This document shows, in pieces, positions 56,149 through 64,000 of a stretch of 64,000 nt of DNA. Position numbers and translations under genes: made by a program. Within the stretch, counting starts at the first letter, position 1. Each line of letters begins with the position of its first letter. The notes beneath the pieces are model-generated. The model did not search any database. It worked only from the letters and a program-made list of their open reading frames with translations, and was not told where the DNA came from. This DNA is from Defluviitoga tunisiensis (lineage in GTDB: Bacteria; Thermotogota; Thermotogae; Petrotogales; Petrotogaceae). The stretch is taken from NCBI RefSeq assembly GCF_000953715.1, contig NZ_LN824141.1, positions 1,862,501 to 1,926,500 on the forward strand, written 5' to 3'.

Positions 56149-57168
56149 TTAAAAAAATAATTCTGCCATTTTGTATATCTCTATATCAACCTCTTTATTT
56201 TTTAAGATTTCTTTATTGTAAGGAGTCTCTACGACATCAAATCCTTTTAAACCTAAAGCAATGTTGGTTTTTCCCTTTTTCACAGCCTCTATTGCACTAA
56301 ATCCAAACTTAAATGCAAGATATCTATCAAAAGATGTAGGAGTTCCAGCCCTTTGTAAATAATCTAAATTTACGGTCCTACATTCAATATTTTCAAAATT
56401 TTCATTTATATATTCTGCAACTAGTTCAGAAGGTCTCATGTAGCTCCTTATTTTTGGATCTTTTACAATGTTTTTTATTTCTTCGGGTAATTTTACCTTT
56501 TCTTCAACAACTACCAATGAAAATCTTCTACCTATGTCGTATCTTCTTTTGATATTGTCAATTAACTGAGTAGGTACAAATTCTACCTCTGGAGTTATGA
56601 TATAATCTGCTCCGCCAACCATACCTCCTATAATAGCTAACCAACCAGATTCATCACCGCCAACTTCAACTACAATAACCCTATGACCAGCACTTGCTGT
56701 AGAATGAAGTCTGTCTAAAGCATCACTTACAGTTTGCAGGGCAGTCAAATAACCTATACTTAAATCGGTCCAATTTAGGTCATTATCAATTGTAGCCGGA
56801 ATAATAACTGATGGAATCCCTTCATCTGCTAATTTCAAAGCTATATTAGTTCCTGTATGACCCGTCAACAAAATCAAAGATGTTATTTGATACTTTGAAA
56901 AATTATCTTTAAGTTTCTTGAGATCATCAGGATTAGCAGTAGGATCATACTTAGAAGAACCTAAAACAAATCCTCCCTCGGGCAATCTTCCAGAAACGTG
57001 TTCTTTAGCCAATATACTCATTTTGTCTTCAACCAATCCCATAAATCCATCGTATACTCCTACAATTTCCACATCTTCATGAGCGCCTTTTACTATTAAC
57101 GCCCTTATCACTGCATTAAGACCGGGACAATCCCCACCCACATTCAAAACACCTATTCTTTTCACCAC
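56149..57168 (-). CDS. Phosphofructokinase-family protein, divergent
   Basis: 339 residues of the PFK fold: GVLNVGGDCPGLNAVIRAL (8-24), PATIDNDLNWTDLS (near 124-137) with the catalytic aspartates, and a C-terminal QRAGTPTSFDRYLA. The ATP-site GGDGS is replaced by TGHTG (102-106); the MGR motif of the fructose-6-phosphate site reads GGDES (170-174); the G before TIDND is Ala rather than G (ATP type) or K (PPi type); and the His of the HIQRGG motif is Tyr. Substrate specificity therefore cannot be assigned with confidence. It lies beside a pyrophosphatase. Confidence 0.85.
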   Translation of the reverse strand: MVKRIGVLNVGGDCPGLNAVIRALIVKGAHEDVEIVGVYDGFMGLVEDKMSILAKEHVSGRLPEGGFVLGSSKYDPTANPDDLKKLKDNFSKYQITSLILLTGHTGTNIALKLADEGIPSVIIPATIDNDLNWTDLSIGYLTALQTVSDALDRLHSTASAGHRVIVVEVGGDESGWLAIIGGMVGGADYIITPEVEFVPTQLIDNIKRRYDIGRRFSLVVVEEKVKLPEEIKNIVKDPKIRSYMRPSELVAEYINENFENIECRTVNLDYLQRAGTPTSFDRYLAFKFGFSAIEAVKKGKTNIALGLKGFDVVETPYNKEILKNKEVDIEIYKMAELFF

Positions 57169-57254
57169 TTATCACCTCTTTCGATTTTTAGCGTTTACAT
57201 AAATTAATAATAAAATAAGCCATATATGTTCACATAATTAACTTCTGAAAAAAT

Positions 57255-59237
57255 TCAACTTAAAAATACTTCTAGAATCGGAATTATTACTATTGAAACA
57301 ATTGACATAAGTTTTATCAAAATATTTATAGATGGCCCTGCAGTGTCTTTTAAAGGATCCCCAACAGTATCTCCAACTATTGAAGCCTTATGAGATAAAG
57401 AACCTTTTCCCCCTAACTCTCCACTCTCAATTGTTTTTTTCGCATTATCCCAAGCCCCACCAGAATTAGCCATAAAAATAGCCAGCATCACACCACAAAC
57501 TGTGGCACCAGCTAACATTCCAGCAACCGCTTCTTTTCCTAATAATAAATAAGTAAGTATAGGAGCGATAATAGCTATGAGAGAAGGTAAAACCATATGT
57601 TTTAATGCTCCACTAGTAGCTATTTTAACACACTTTCCATAATTCGGTTCTGCTTTTCCGTCTATTAATCCAACAATCTCTTTAAACTGTCTTCTTACCT
57701 CTTCTACCATCAAATTTGCAGCCTTACCAACAGCTTTCAAAACTAGAGACGAAAAAAGGAAAGGAAGCATAGCTCCAGCTAATAATGCCACAAAAACATT
57801 TGCATGGTTTAAATCAACTACTGATATATTAACTTCTTGAGTGTAGGATGCAAAAAGAGCCAAAGCAGTTAATGCAGCTGATCCTATTGCAAACCCTTTT
57901 CCTATAGCCGCGGTAGTATTCCCTACTGTATCCAATTTATCTGTAATCTCTCTGACATGAGGATCCAACTTAGCCATTTGGGCAATACCGCCAGCATTAT
58001 CGGCAATAGGCCCATATGCATCAATTGAAAGAGTAATTCCTAATGTTGAAAGCATTCCGAGAGCAGCAATTGCAATTCCATATAATCCATACAATTTAAA
58101 AGATAAAACAATACTTATGCCAATAAAAAGAACCGGAAGTAGCGTCGATTCCATACCTAATGCTAAACCATTAATAATTAAAGGTGCAGGCCCTGACGGA
58201 GCGCTTTTAGCAAGATCATCTATAGGTTTTTTAGAAGTATAATATTCTGTTACCGCCCCAATAAGAATACCCACCATCATTCCTAAAATAGCAATCAAAG
58301 CGGGTTTAAAAGATCCCAAAATTATTTTAGAAAGAACAATAACCGCTATTGCTTGAAAAAAAGAGGTTATATACGTTCCAAAATCTAGCGCTTTTTGAGG
58401 TTCTACATTATCCGATTTCTTAATAAACAAATTAACCAAAATAATACCTAGTATAGAAAGTAAAAGACCAGAAGAAGCTACAAAAAAAGGAAATATTGCT
58501 CCTTTAATAGAATAATCAATGCCTCCTAAAACTGAGGCAGAAAAAATAGCTCCAACATATGATTCATATAAATCCGCACCCATACCCGCAACATCACCGA
58601 CATTATCCCCAACATTATCCGCTATAACTGCTGGATTTCTAGGATCATCTTCAGGAATATTTGCTTCGACTTTACCAACCAAATCTGCGCCAATATCCGC
58701 GGCTTTTGTAAAAATACCCCCTCCCACCCTTGCAAACAAAGCAGCGAATGAAGCCCCCATCGCATAACCACTCATAATCTCAACATTACCATCAAAAAGA
58801 AAAAAAACGCCGCCTAATCCTATTAATCCGAGTGATACTACGGTCATACCCATAACTGCGCCACCATTAAAAGAAATAGTCAATGCGTCTTTCAAGCTTT
58901 TAGTTGCCCCATAAGTAGTCCTTGAATTTGCCCTTGTAGAAATAGACAGCCCAAAATAACCCGCCAATGCTGAAAATATAGAACCCATTAAAAAAGAAAT
59001 TGCCATTGAATGTGAGCTGATTTTCCATAAAAATACCGCTAACAAGGCAAGTACAATAAAAAGAATTCTATATTCTGCAATTATAAAAGATTTTGCGCCA
59101 ACTTGGATAGCTTTAGATAACTTTTGCATTTTTTCGTCGCCTGGAGATTTCTCTAAGACATTAAAAACTAGAAAGATTGTGAAAATAAGGCCTATTCCCC
59201 CACTAATCACGGAAATTAATCTTGTCACTGCGCCCAT
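57255..59237 (-). CDS. hppA: Membrane-bound K+-dependent, Na+/H+-pumping pyrophosphatase
   Basis: About 660 residues with 16 spans, coupling PPi hydrolysis to cation pumping. Hallmarks: GGGIFTKAADIGADLVGKVE, DDPRNPAVIADNVGDNVGD, the gate DLYESYVG, and GNTTAAIGKGFAIGSAALT, where Ala after GNTTA marks the K+-dependent class; the Glu in ESYVG fits Na+-pumping relatives such as that of Thermotoga. The ATG at 59237 follows GGGAGGGAG, so the first ATG (59252) is not the start. Divergent from the coiled-coil gene over a 219-base gap. Confidence 0.93.
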   Translation of the reverse strand: MGAVTRLISVISGGIGLIFTIFLVFNVLEKSPGDEKMQKLSKAIQVGAKSFIIAEYRILFIVLALLAVFLWKISSHSMAISFLMGSIFSALAGYFGLSISTRANSRTTYGATKSLKDALTISFNGGAVMGMTVVSLGLIGLGGVFFLFDGNVEIMSGYAMGASFAALFARVGGGIFTKAADIGADLVGKVEANIPEDDPRNPAVIADNVGDNVGDVAGMGADLYESYVGAIFSASVLGGIDYSIKGAIFPFFVASSGLLLSILGIILVNLFIKKSDNVEPQKALDFGTYITSFFQAIAVIVLSKIILGSFKPALIAILGMMVGILIGAVTEYYTSKKPIDDLAKSAPSGPAPLIINGLALGMESTLLPVLFIGISIVLSFKLYGLYGIAIAALGMLSTLGITLSIDAYGPIADNAGGIAQMAKLDPHVREITDKLDTVGNTTAAIGKGFAIGSAALTALALFASYTQEVNISVVDLNHANVFVALLAGAMLPFLFSSLVLKAVGKAANLMVEEVRRQFKEIVGLIDGKAEPNYGKCVKIATSGALKHMVLPSLIAIIAPILTYLLLGKEAVAGMLAGATVCGVMLAIFMANSGGAWDNAKKTIESGELGGKGSLSHKASIVGDTVGDPLKDTAGPSINILIKLMSIVSIVIIPILEVFLS

Positions 59238-59456
59238 AAATCTCCCTCCCATGAGTATTATTTCGATTTTGAATATTATAACATAATAGTCTTATTATGC
59301 TATAATATGTAATGAAGTTTAAAGCAAATAAATTTGCTTGAAAGTTTGCTATCTTTCAATATATTTTCATTTACTTATGTTATAATAAAAAGCATAAAGT
59401 ATTTAAATAAATACTTTATTTAATACAAATTAATAAATAAAAAGGGGGAAAACAGA

Positions 59457-59777
59457 ATGGAAATCTTGAGGGATTTAGAAAACATGTTGGAAACCTTGGC
59501 AGATAGGTACAACGAGCTAAAAAAAGAAAGAAATACCCTTAAGTCTCAATATGACGAATTATTTAATGAATACGAAAAACTAAACAGCGAAAAAGAAGAG
59601 TTAAGCAGACAGTTAGAAGAAATTAAAAGGAAAAACGAAGAAGTTGAAAATTATTTAAATCAACTAAAAACAACTCTAATCTCGCGTGTTGGAGAGGATT
59701 TCTTAAATCCAAATTATGATAGTTCTTTTGAAACTAATAATCCTGTTCAAGGTGAAAATTCTAATGGTTCATATTGA
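59457..59777 (+). CDS. Small coiled-coil protein (ZapB/FtsB-like in form)
   Basis: 106 residues, almost entirely one heptad coiled coil from about 5 to 75 (LADRYNELKKERNTLKSQYDEL and on), followed by a flexible Asn/Ser-rich tail. No family is recognised with certainty; the shape recalls ZapB, which partners ZapA, and a ZapA-like gene follows after 22 bases. GGGGGAAAACAG precedes the ATG, and a TATAAT stands at 59381-59386. Confidence 0.6.
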   Translation: MEILRDLENMLETLADRYNELKKERNTLKSQYDELFNEYEKLNSEKEELSRQLEEIKRKNEEVENYLNQLKTTLISRVGEDFLNPNYDSSFETNNPVQGENSNGSY

Positions 59778-59808
59778 TTTATAGATCTTTTTTGAAGGAT
59801 TGATTGTA

Positions 59809-60135
59809 ATGAAAAATTATAGAAGTGTCGAAGTTAATATTTTAGGTAAAAACTACAGGTACAAAGTAAATGAACCTGAAGAAGTTATCAATAAAATTTT
59901 AGAAGAAATTAAATCTGAAGTTGAAGATTATTCTAGAAAAATAGGTTCAGATAAAATTGATTACATTTTGTTATTAATGTTACTTAATGAAAAGTTAAAT
60001 ACAATTAAAACTAGGCAAGAAATAAAAGATTTGATTGCTAAATTTAGTAAATCCTTAAATACAACGCTAAATCCATTCATTGAAACACCTGAAAATAACG
60101 ATGAAAATAAATCAGTGAGCTGGGATGAAAAATGA
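59809..60135 (+). CDS. ZapA-like cell-division protein
   Basis: 108 residues. The N-terminal half, SVEVNILGKNYRYKVNEPEEVINKIL, resembles ZapA (V-x-I-x-G-x-x-Y then a helix), and DYILLLMLLNEKLN fits the ZapA helix-coil region. The tail is hydrophilic. ZapA binds FtsZ and stabilises the Z-ring. The ATG at 59809 is chosen over the upstream TTG because AAGGAT is spaced for it. It overlaps the murI start by four bases. Confidence 0.65.
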   Translation: MKNYRSVEVNILGKNYRYKVNEPEEVINKILEEIKSEVEDYSRKIGSDKIDYILLLMLLNEKLNTIKTRQEIKDLIAKFSKSLNTTLNPFIETPENNDENKSVSWDEK

Positions 60136-60947
60136 AGATCGGTTTTTTTGATTCGGGTATTGGTGGACTAACTGTTTTAAAAAAGGTTATTAATAATTTT
60201 GGAAATCATCAATACATTTATTTAGGAGATAGTGTAAATGTTCCTTACGGTTCTAAACCTATTTCTTTTCTTATTTCTAATTTAGAAAAGATTCTATCTT
60301 TTTTTGATTCTTTAGATGTTGATATTCTCATATCTGCTTGTAATACCACAGATTCTATAATCAAAAAAACTAACTTTAATCTAGAAAACTATAATTTTAC
60401 CTATATAAGTTTGATAGAAAATGCAGTTGAAAAAGTAGAAAAAAACGATTCTGTGCTACTTTTAGCTACTGAAAATACAGTTAAATTAGGGGTATATAAA
60501 GAATTATTAACTAAAAAAGGCCTATCAAAATACGAAGAAAAGGCGTGTCCGCTTTTTGTTCCATTAATTGAAGAAGGTTATTGGTATGGTCAAATGGCTG
60601 ATTCCGTATTAAGATACTATTTGAGAGATTACAAATCCAAATATAAAAAAGTGATTCTTGGATGTACTCATTATCCAATATTAGAAAAGCAAATAAAAAA
60701 ATATACAAATTCATTAATTTTAGACCCTGCTGATAGCATTGTTGATTTTCTAGAAAAAGAAGTTCAATTAAGCAAAAATAGAGGAAATATAAAAGTTACT
60801 TATTATATCACAGGAAATGTTGACAAATTTGAAACCCTTTCGAAAGCATTCATGTTTGATGTTTATTATAAACCCACTTTCAAAAAGATCAATTTGTCCA
60901 AAAAAAGACAATATAGCGAAAAAAGTCTTATTAATACCAAACAATAA
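60132..60947 (+). CDS. murI: Glutamate racemase
   Basis: Makes D-glutamate for peptidoglycan. Of 271 residues, the conserved sites are GFFDSGIGGLTVL (7-8 Asp-Ser), LGDSVNVPYG, ISACNTTDS with the first catalytic Cys (about 69) and LGCTHYPILEKQI with the second Cys (about 178). The usual ACNTAS reads ACNTTD here. Both cysteines are kept, so activity is expected. The ATG overlaps the ZapA-like stop (ATGA). Confidence 0.94.
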   Translation: MKIGFFDSGIGGLTVLKKVINNFGNHQYIYLGDSVNVPYGSKPISFLISNLEKILSFFDSLDVDILISACNTTDSIIKKTNFNLENYNFTYISLIENAVEKVEKNDSVLLLATENTVKLGVYKELLTKKGLSKYEEKACPLFVPLIEEGYWYGQMADSVLRYYLRDYKSKYKKVILGCTHYPILEKQIKKYTNSLILDPADSIVDFLEKEVQLSKNRGNIKVTYYITGNVDKFETLSKAFMFDVYYKPTFKKINLSKKRQYSEKSLINTKQ

Positions 60948-60969
60948 TTCTAAAAAAGGATGATTAATT

Positions 60970-61827
60970 GTGAAGAATAACCCAGTAGTGTACTTAATAA
61001 CAGGGTTATCAGGAGCTGGAAAATCTACATTATTAAGAGCTTTAGAAGATGAGCAATATTTTACTGTAGACAATGTTCCTCCTAACTTAATAGAACATTT
61101 TTTAAATATTCTATGCACGAGTAATGTAAAAAAACTTGCAATTGTGAGTGATATAAGGTGGAAGGACCCTGAGAGTTTGTATGATGTGTTTAATAACGTA
61201 GAAAAATTAGCAAAGTGTAATATGGAAATTCATAAAGTTTTTTTAAAAGCCGATAAACCTACAATAATTGATAGATATAAAAAATCCAGAAGAATACATC
61301 CACTTGAAAAATCCTTAGAAATAGCTATTGATGAGGAAATAAAAGTAATGAGTGGTATAGAAAAAATATGTGATATCGTTATAGACACGACATCAATAGA
61401 ACCTACTGAGTTAAAAAAGAATTTTTTTCAAATTATTAATGAAAATCTGAGAAAATTAAGATTAAATATTATAAGTTTTGGATTTAAAGAAGGAGTTCCC
61501 TCTATTGCAGATTATTTAATCGATGTTCGATACCTTCCAAACCCTTTTTATTTTCCTGAAATGTATCAATTAACTGGATTAGACGAAAAAGTAATTACTT
61601 TTTTAGAACAATTCCCAGAAACGTCTGAAACAATCAACAAATTAGTTGATTTTGCTAAATTTATTCAAGATAAATACTCAGAAAGTGGACGTTTTGAAGC
61701 TTATTTTTGTATAGGATGTACAGGAGGACAACACAGGTCTGTTTATGTTGCTCAAAAGTTATACGACCTATTAAAAGCTGATGGTAGAGAAGTATCAATT
61801 ACACATAGAGATTTAGAAAAAAAATAA
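60970..61827 (+). CDS. rapZ: RapZ/YvcJ-family RNase adapter NTPase
   Basis: 285 residues. Walker A GLSGAGKST is at 12-20, FTVDNVPPNLI follows, and the C-terminal RapZ domain has GFKEGVPSIADYLIDVRYLPNPF (about 175-197) and CIGCTGGQHRSV near 257. Members bind nucleotides; in E. coli RapZ controls the sRNA GlmZ. GTG start at 60970. First of the rapZ-yvcK-whiA trio typical of many bacteria. Confidence 0.94.
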   Translation: MKNNPVVYLITGLSGAGKSTLLRALEDEQYFTVDNVPPNLIEHFLNILCTSNVKKLAIVSDIRWKDPESLYDVFNNVEKLAKCNMEIHKVFLKADKPTIIDRYKKSRRIHPLEKSLEIAIDEEIKVMSGIEKICDIVIDTTSIEPTELKKNFFQIINENLRKLRLNIISFGFKEGVPSIADYLIDVRYLPNPFYFPEMYQLTGLDEKVITFLEQFPETSETINKLVDFAKFIQDKYSESGRFEAYFCIGCTGGQHRSVYVAQKLYDLLKADGREVSITHRDLEKK

Positions 61828-61867
61828 ATAATCTATAATATAAAAATCATCTTTGCTGGTGAGAAGT

Positions 61868-62803
61868 ATGAAAAACATTGTTACAATTGGTGGAGGAACG
61901 GGGCTTAGTCAAATTTTAAGAGGTTTAAAATGGTATAAAGATATCGATGTAACTTCTATAGTAACTGTAACTGATGATGGAGGTAGTTCTGGTGCAATTA
62001 GAAACGACTTTGAAATACCTCCACCTGGTGATATTAGAAATAATATTTTGGCATTGGCAGAAAAAGAATCTTTGTTGACTAAATTACTTGATTATAGATT
62101 TAATGAAGGATTCTTAAAAAATCATAATCTTGGTAACATAATTTTGTTAGCATTAACTCGAATGAATAATAACAATTTTCCTCTTGCTATAAAAACTTTG
62201 TCAGAAGCACTAAAAATTAAAGGAAGAGTGTACCCTTCTTCTTTAGATTTGATAAGGTTAGCCGCAGAATTTGAAGATGGAGAAATTTCATTTGGAGAAA
62301 CTTGCATAGTGTCCAAAAATAAAAGAATAAAACGAATATGGCTTGATGGAAATGCTGAAGCATTTGAAGAAAGTGTCTTAGCTATAAAAAACGCTGATTT
62401 GATAGTTTTGGGTCCGGGAAGTCTATATACTAGTATCATTCCAAATATATTGGTTGATGGTATTAGAAATGCCATCAATACAAATCATAATAAAAAGGTT
62501 TACGTAGCAAATATTATGACTCAACCAGGAGAAACTACTGGTTACACCTTAAAGGATCATGTTAATGAAATAGAAAATTATCTTGGGCAAAGATTGGATT
62601 ATATAATTGCGAATAGTTCTAATTTACCCATACAAGTTATAGATAGATACAAGGAAATGGGTGCAACCCAAGTTTTAATAGATATTGATGGTGATCAAAG
62701 GCTGATCAAATCTGATTTGGTATATATAATAAATCAAGAAAGACCTATTGTTAGGCACGATCCAAAAAAAATTTCTGAGTTGATTGTAAAATGTATAAAT
62801 TGA
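61868..62803 (+). CDS. yvcK: YvcK/CofD-like gluconeogenesis factor
   Basis: 311 residues. The N-terminal ITIGGGTGLSQILRGLK-type motif (VTIGGGTGLSQIL), VTDDGGSSGAIR, PPPGDIRNNILAL, GNIILLALTRMN and the ending LGPGSLYTSIIPNIL all fit the YvcK (CofD-like) family needed for cell-wall and gluconeogenic growth. The ATG at 61868 with GGTGAGAAGT is chosen over the TTG at 61853. It overlaps whiA by 13 bases. Confidence 0.93.
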   Translation: MKNIVTIGGGTGLSQILRGLKWYKDIDVTSIVTVTDDGGSSGAIRNDFEIPPPGDIRNNILALAEKESLLTKLLDYRFNEGFLKNHNLGNIILLALTRMNNNNFPLAIKTLSEALKIKGRVYPSSLDLIRLAAEFEDGEISFGETCIVSKNKRIKRIWLDGNAEAFEESVLAIKNADLIVLGPGSLYTSIIPNILVDGIRNAINTNHNKKVYVANIMTQPGETTGYTLKDHVNEIENYLGQRLDYIIANSSNLPIQVIDRYKEMGATQVLIDIDGDQRLIKSDLVYIINQERPIVRHDPKKISELIVKCIN

Positions 62804-63726
62804 GTTCATTTTCCGAAAAAGTTAAACTTTCTTTAGTTAACTCCAAAATTCTATTTCCAGAAGCGGAGTTTTTTGGTTTTTTTGTAGGTAGAGGAGAAAG
62901 TTTCGAATATCATAACGAAAAGTTAATAAAGATAAAAGCTACGTCAATGAATAGTTTAAAAAGATTGTATAAAATTACAAAGATTTTTTATCCTGAAAAA
63001 ATTGAATACAAATCCTATAACGATAAAAGATTAGACTTAGGAAGCACAGGAATAGTTTATCTAAACAAAGAACTTATAGAAAAAAGCTTAAAAGATTTTT
63101 GTTTCTCATTTGAAAAAGATAAATTTCCACCCTTTTTGAAAAAAGATCCTCTTATTTTTGGTTCTTTTTTGAAGGGGTTGTTTCTTTCTTGTGGTTCAAT
63201 TTCCGTAAAAAACTCATACCATATGGAATTCAACTTACAAAAAATCAATAAAAGCTTTCTTAACGATATAGCTAAAACTTTTAGAGACCTTGTTGGGGTA
63301 AAAGCTAATCTTTTGATTAAAGATGAAAAGGCAAAAATATATATCAAAGCAAGAGAAGATATTTTAAATATATTGGAATTACTAGGAGCTAAAGAGGCAG
63401 TTTCTGAATTATACAAGCTAATAGGTGTAAGAAACATAAGAGGCAACGTTACTAGAACCGTAAACTTAATCTCAGCTAATGCAGAAAAAACTGTAAAAAG
63501 TTCCTTGAAACAGATCAACGATATACTGACAATAGATAAAACAATCGGTCTTGAGAGTTTACCCGACGATCTTAAACAAGTAGCATTTTATCGTTTAAAT
63601 AACCGTGAAGCTAGCTTAAGTACGATTGCTGAAGCACTTGGAATTAAAAAATCCACACTATATCATAAGTTCAATAAAATTTCTAAGATTGCTAATTCTT
63701 TAGATAGCGCTGGGGAAAATGATTGA
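62791..63726 (+). CDS. whiA: DNA-binding protein WhiA
   Basis: 311 residues: a LAGLIDADG-like N-terminal domain (about 20-195, FGSFLKGLFLSCGSISVKNSYHMEF includes the GSFLKGLFL core) and a C-terminal helix-turn-helix containing LSTIAEALGIKKSTLYHKFNKI. WhiA controls cell division genes in actinobacteria and affects divisome function in Firmicutes. Starts at ATG 62791 inside the end of yvcK. Confidence 0.93.
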   Translation: MYKLSSFSEKVKLSLVNSKILFPEAEFFGFFVGRGESFEYHNEKLIKIKATSMNSLKRLYKITKIFYPEKIEYKSYNDKRLDLGSTGIVYLNKELIEKSLKDFCFSFEKDKFPPFLKKDPLIFGSFLKGLFLSCGSISVKNSYHMEFNLQKINKSFLNDIAKTFRDLVGVKANLLIKDEKAKIYIKAREDILNILELLGAKEAVSELYKLIGVRNIRGNVTRTVNLISANAEKTVKSSLKQINDILTIDKTIGLESLPDDLKQVAFYRLNNREASLSTIAEALGIKKSTLYHKFNKISKIANSLDSAGEND

Positions 63727-63760
63727 TTTTATAAAAAGACTCGAATAAGGCGGTGCGATT

Positions 63761-64000
63761 GTGAGATGCCCCTTTTGTGGTTTTGAAGAGACAAAGGTTC
63801 TTGATTCAAGACCAGTTGGAAAAGGTTCTTCTATAAGAAGAAGAAGAGAATGCCTTCGATGCGAAGGCAGATTTACTACATATGAAAGATATGAACAAAA
63901 TAACATAAGAATAATCAAAAAAGACGGCAGACGCGAATTATATAACAGACAAAAACTAATGCTAGGTATTGTAAAAGCTTGTGAAAAAACTCCTGTAACA
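63761..64000 (+). CDS. nrdR: Transcriptional repressor NrdR (3' end outside window)
   Basis: Reads [17 protein letters not shown] with a GTG start at 63761 and a zinc ribbon (CPFC...CLRC) followed by [21 protein letters not shown], the start of the ATP-cone. NrdR represses ribonucleotide reductase genes. GGCGGTGCGATT lies before the GTG. The frame has no stop within the window, so only the first 80 codons are seen. Thirty-four bases separate it from whiA. Confidence 0.94.
   Translation, partial: MRCPFCGFEETKVLDSRPVGKGSSIRRRRECLRCEGRFTTYERYEQNNIRIIKKDGRRELYNRQKLMLGIVKACEKTPVT

Overview
The window looks like chromosomal DNA of a moderately thermophilic member of the Thermotogota, most likely the Petrotoga/Defluviitoga group. 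The reasons are the AT-rich coding DNA around a visibly GC-richer rRNA operon, the gene order glmU-prs-rplY-pth, a split methionine synthase, a membrane pyrophosphatase of the Thermotoga type and a KaiC-like pair known from thermophiles. This placement is inference; a 16S comparison (bases 11061-12571) would settle it. No tRNA gene, CRISPR array or prophage was seen.

Layout. 1-7033: housekeeping run on + (folC cut by the window edge, ruvA, glmU, prs, rplY, pth, rng). 7147-10879: a membrane-anchored unknown and a MoxR-type ATPase with its VWA/metallopeptidase-like partner. 10902-15892: rRNA operon 16S-23S-5S with promoter, two processing stems and a terminator. 15909-22961: a - strand redox island (MerR regulator, three aldo/keto reductases, flavodoxin, orphan ECF S-component, iron alcohol dehydrogenase, carboxymuconolactone decarboxylase remnant, cupin) headed by two MerR-type promoters with 19-bp spacers. 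23134-24892: rimP-nusA with leader hairpins. 25173-29046: AIM24-like protein, methyltransferase, a decayed IscB element (HEARO/omega-RNA-like leader plus a C-terminal iscB fragment), then a KaiC-like ATPase with its helix-turn-helix partner.

29066-40675: a - strand carbohydrate locus with a NanE-NanK fusion, RpiR-type regulator, sugar ABC transporter, two large uncharacterised glycosidase-like proteins (DUF6259- and DUF4855-like), an AAC(3)-fold acetyltransferase and a DUF4127 protein. It reads as a pathway for an N-acetylmannosamine-like or other amino-sugar glycan and is the best candidate for an undescribed system. 40804-45299: msrA, an M55 peptidase, and a Fur-family regulator with a zinc/manganese-type ABC transporter. 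45488-51048: HAD phosphatase, split MetH, an aldo/keto reductase and homoserine kinase. 51096-56147: TauE-like permease, DNA ligase, DegV and a secreted unknown. 56149-59237: a divergent phosphofructokinase-like protein beside a cation-pumping pyrophosphatase. 59457-64000: coiled-coil and ZapA-like proteins, murI, rapZ, yvcK, whiA and the start of nrdR.

A family of short intergenic palindromic repeats recurs near 7.1, 8.5, 18.4-18.7, 20.0 and 45.3 kb.
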